Translations under genes and position numbers: made by a program
Notes under the pieces: model-generated
Databases searched by the model: none
What the model saw: only the letters and a program-made list of their open reading frames with translations
Told to the model about the DNA's origin: nothing
Part shown: positions 62,054 through 64,000 of the stretch, in pieces
Numbering within the stretch: position 1 is the stretch's first letter
Layout of the letters: each line of letters begins with the position of its first letter
NCBI GenBank assembly: GCA_029254005.1
Contig: JAQWYJ010000136.1
Location: 1-64,000, forward strand
Length of the DNA: 64,000 nt
DNA from: Porticoccaceae bacterium
GTDB lineage: Bacteria > Pseudomonadota > Gammaproteobacteria > Pseudomonadales > Porticoccaceae
Reading direction: 5' to 3'

Positions 62054-63010
62054 ATGAAATTACTCACATTTAAGCTACAGGACGCAGAATATTTAGGCGC
62101 TTTGACTAACGCCGGCATTGTTAATCTGAGTGCCGCTGCGCCAGAGGATGTTGCTTTCTCTTCCATGCAACACTTTATTGAAGCCGGTCAATCTGCCCTA
62201 GATAGAGCGTATAAACTGATCTCTTCAGATTTAGTAATGTTATCTGTCGATCAGGTAGAGTGGTTATCCCCTCTGCCTCAACCGGCTCAAATACGCGACT
62301 GTCTGGGCTTTGAAATCCATTTACAAAATTGTTTTGAAAGCGCGATTAAATTGAGCGCCATGAACGCTGAAGATCCAGTAATAGCTGAACAGGAGTTGCG
62401 CGCCAGTGGTCGGTTTGCAGTACCCGAAGTCTGGTATCAACAACCACTCTACTACAAGGCAAACCGTTTCTCTGTGGCACCAAGTGGCAAGGAGATTAAA
62501 TGGCCAGACTACTCCAACATCATGGATTTTGAATTAGAATTAGCCTGTGTTATTGGCAAAAAAGGCCGAGACATTGATAAAACCCACGCCGAAGATCACA
62601 TATTTGGCTACACAATTTACAACGATTTTTCTGCTCGAGACGCACAAATGCTTGAGTCTCCTGGCATGCTCGGTCCAGCCAAAGGCAAAGACTTTGACGA
62701 CTCTATTATTCTTGGTCCGGTTATTGTCACCACAGATGAACTTAGTGATCCTTATAACCTACGCATGCAAGCTCGCGTCAACGGTGAGATTTGGTGCGAT
62801 AGCAACAGCAACACCATTTACTGGACCTTCTCTGACATGATCGCTCACATAAGCAATAGTGAAACCATTTATCCTGGCGAGGTCATCGGCTCGGGCACTG
62901 TGGGTTTGGGCTGCGGCCTCGAACACCTACGCTTTTTGAACGACGGTGATGTGGTAGAACTCGAAATCGAAAATATTGGGGTTATCTCAAACAAAGTAAT
63001 AAGGCGGTAG
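62054..63010 (+). CDS. Fumarylacetoacetate hydrolase family protein
   Basis: 'MDFELELACVIGKKGRDI', 'IFGYTIYNDFSARDAQ', 'AKGKDFDDSIILGPVIV'. Confidence 0.93.
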   Translation: MKLLTFKLQDAEYLGALTNAGIVNLSAAAPEDVAFSSMQHFIEAGQSALDRAYKLISSDLVMLSVDQVEWLSPLPQPAQIRDCLGFEIHLQNCFESAIKLSAMNAEDPVIAEQELRASGRFAVPEVWYQQPLYYKANRFSVAPSGKEIKWPDYSNIMDFELELACVIGKKGRDIDKTHAEDHIFGYTIYNDFSARDAQMLESPGMLGPAKGKDFDDSIILGPVIVTTDELSDPYNLRMQARVNGEIWCDSNSNTIYWTFSDMIAHISNSETIYPGEVIGSGTVGLGCGLEHLRFLNDGDVVELEIENIGVISNKVIRR

Positions 63011-63015
63011 TATTT

Positions 63016-64000
63016 ATGAGCGAAAAAAACAGTCAAATTAATGATGATCAAAATACTGATGGCGAGTTTTCTCGTCACTGGCTATTAGTATTAGTCTGTG
63101 CCGTTGGGATAGGTGTCGGCGTGTCTTCGCTGCCCTTTTATACCCAAGGGTTATTTATTGAAGCCTGGATCGCAGACTTCGGCTGGACACGGGCACAGGC
63201 CTCCTTTGGTATTTTAGGATCCACCCTGGCCCTGGCCGCAGTGTTGCCCTTTATTGGCTTAATCGTCGATCGTTACGGTCTTGTAAAACCGGTATTGATC
63301 TCTTTACTTGGTCTATCAATAGCCTACATTATGCTCGGACTATTCGTGCAGTCCATCACTACCTTCGTCATTCTGGCTATGATACAGGCTGTACTGGGCA
63401 GTGCATCATCCCCCTTGGCATATACTCGTGCAATCAATAGTGTATTTAGTAAACAGCGGGGATTGGCGCTTGGCATTGCTCTCTCTGGCGCCGGCGTGGC
63501 CGCGACCTTTGGGCCTGTCTTAATCAGCAATGCGATCGCTGCGTTTGGCTGGCGGGGTGCCTACTTTGCAATGGCTCTGTTTACTGCTGTTGTCGGTGTG
63601 GTCATCGTCGTCGTTTTGTCGCGACTCAGCGGTGCCAAAACACCGGTAAATATCGATACAGATGCGGCTAGTAAGGACTTTAAAATGGCAAAGGCGAGCC
63701 GCACATACTGGACAATTATGGCAGCAATATTTTGTCTGTCATTAGGGCTTGGCGGATTGATGATCCATTTCATACCTATCCTCTTAGAAATGAACTTCAC
63801 CACCAGTGGCGCCGCTAAGATTGCCGGTGTTATTGGTATCGCCGTTGTGTTGGGCCGACTTTTAGTGGGTTTTGCTGTGGATCGTATCTTCGCCCCACGG
63901 GTAGCAATTGCCATTCTATTTGCCTGTGTTTGTGGTGTGTTGGCACTGGCAACCTTTGGCTCAGTTGTTGCTGTGCCAGCGGCATTTGTCATAGGATTTT
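63016..64000 (+). CDS. MFS transporter, truncated by window end
   Basis: ATG at 63016, open to the window edge: MSEKNSQINDDQNTDGEFSRHWLLVLVCAVGIGVGVSSLPFYTQGLFIEAW...; absent from the ORF track because there is no stop codon in the window. Confidence 0.85.
   Translation, partial: MSEKNSQINDDQNTDGEFSRHWLLVLVCAVGIGVGVSSLPFYTQGLFIEAWIADFGWTRAQASFGILGSTLALAAVLPFIGLIVDRYGLVKPVLISLLGLSIAYIMLGLFVQSITTFVILAMIQAVLGSASSPLAYTRAINSVFSKQRGLALGIALSGAGVAATFGPVLISNAIAAFGWRGAYFAMALFTAVVGVVIVVVLSRLSGAKTPVNIDTDAASKDFKMAKASRTYWTIMAAIFCLSLGLGGLMIHFIPILLEMNFTTSGAAKIAGVIGIAVVLGRLLVGFAVDRIFAPRVAIAILFACVCGVLALATFGSVVAVPAAFVIGF

Noticed and set aside
63324-63992. Minus-strand ORFs at the right end
   Set aside because: Antisense to an open MFS transporter frame (63016 onward) with clear TM helices; spurious.
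1-64000. CRISPR, prophage, transposon or toxin-antitoxin system
   Set aside because: No repeat-spacer array, integrase, transposase or phage structural protein was recognised in any frame.

Overview
This window is about 64 kb of gene-dense bacterial chromosome. The content looks like a marine gammaproteobacterium (inference from gene families only). No rRNA operon, tRNA, CRISPR array, transposase or prophage was recognised. Main blocks: (i) a sulfatase 3' end, a nitroreductase, and a convergent Ser/Thr kinase / PP2C phosphatase pair; (ii) a gamma-butyrobetaine/carnitine catabolic cluster (FAD oxidoreductase, BKACE, carnitine dehydrogenase-thioesterase fusion, GBB hydroxylase) next to a TonB receptor, a TPR-sulfotransferase and choline/betaine-aldehyde dehydrogenase genes; (iii) a beta-1,3-glucan (laminarin-type) locus with three GH17-like proteins, a GH2-like TIM-barrel protein, a GPH-type transporter and an 1154-aa GH94/GH149/GH161-like phosphorylase; (iv) a compact arginine succinyltransferase-type operon (aminotransferase-astA-astB-astE-argC-argB) with a divergent Lrp/AsnC regulator; (v) a thiolase/FabG pair; (vi) a zinc-homeostasis group (Zur, MerC, DUF1826, COG0523 GTPase); (vii) a FAH/MFS region with TetR-like palindromes. 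The strongest candidate for an undescribed system is the arginine operon. It shows no astD, and argC and argB are overlapped directly onto astB-astE. This suggests a catabolic route in which ArgC/ArgB run in reverse on N-succinylglutamate semialdehyde and conserve ATP. Other observations include a traceable aldo/keto reductase pseudogene, a decayed tandem paralog tail near 61.3 kb, and an orphan 5S-rRNA-like tail plus terminator at 18.4 kb. All family calls come from reading motifs by eye; no database search was run.
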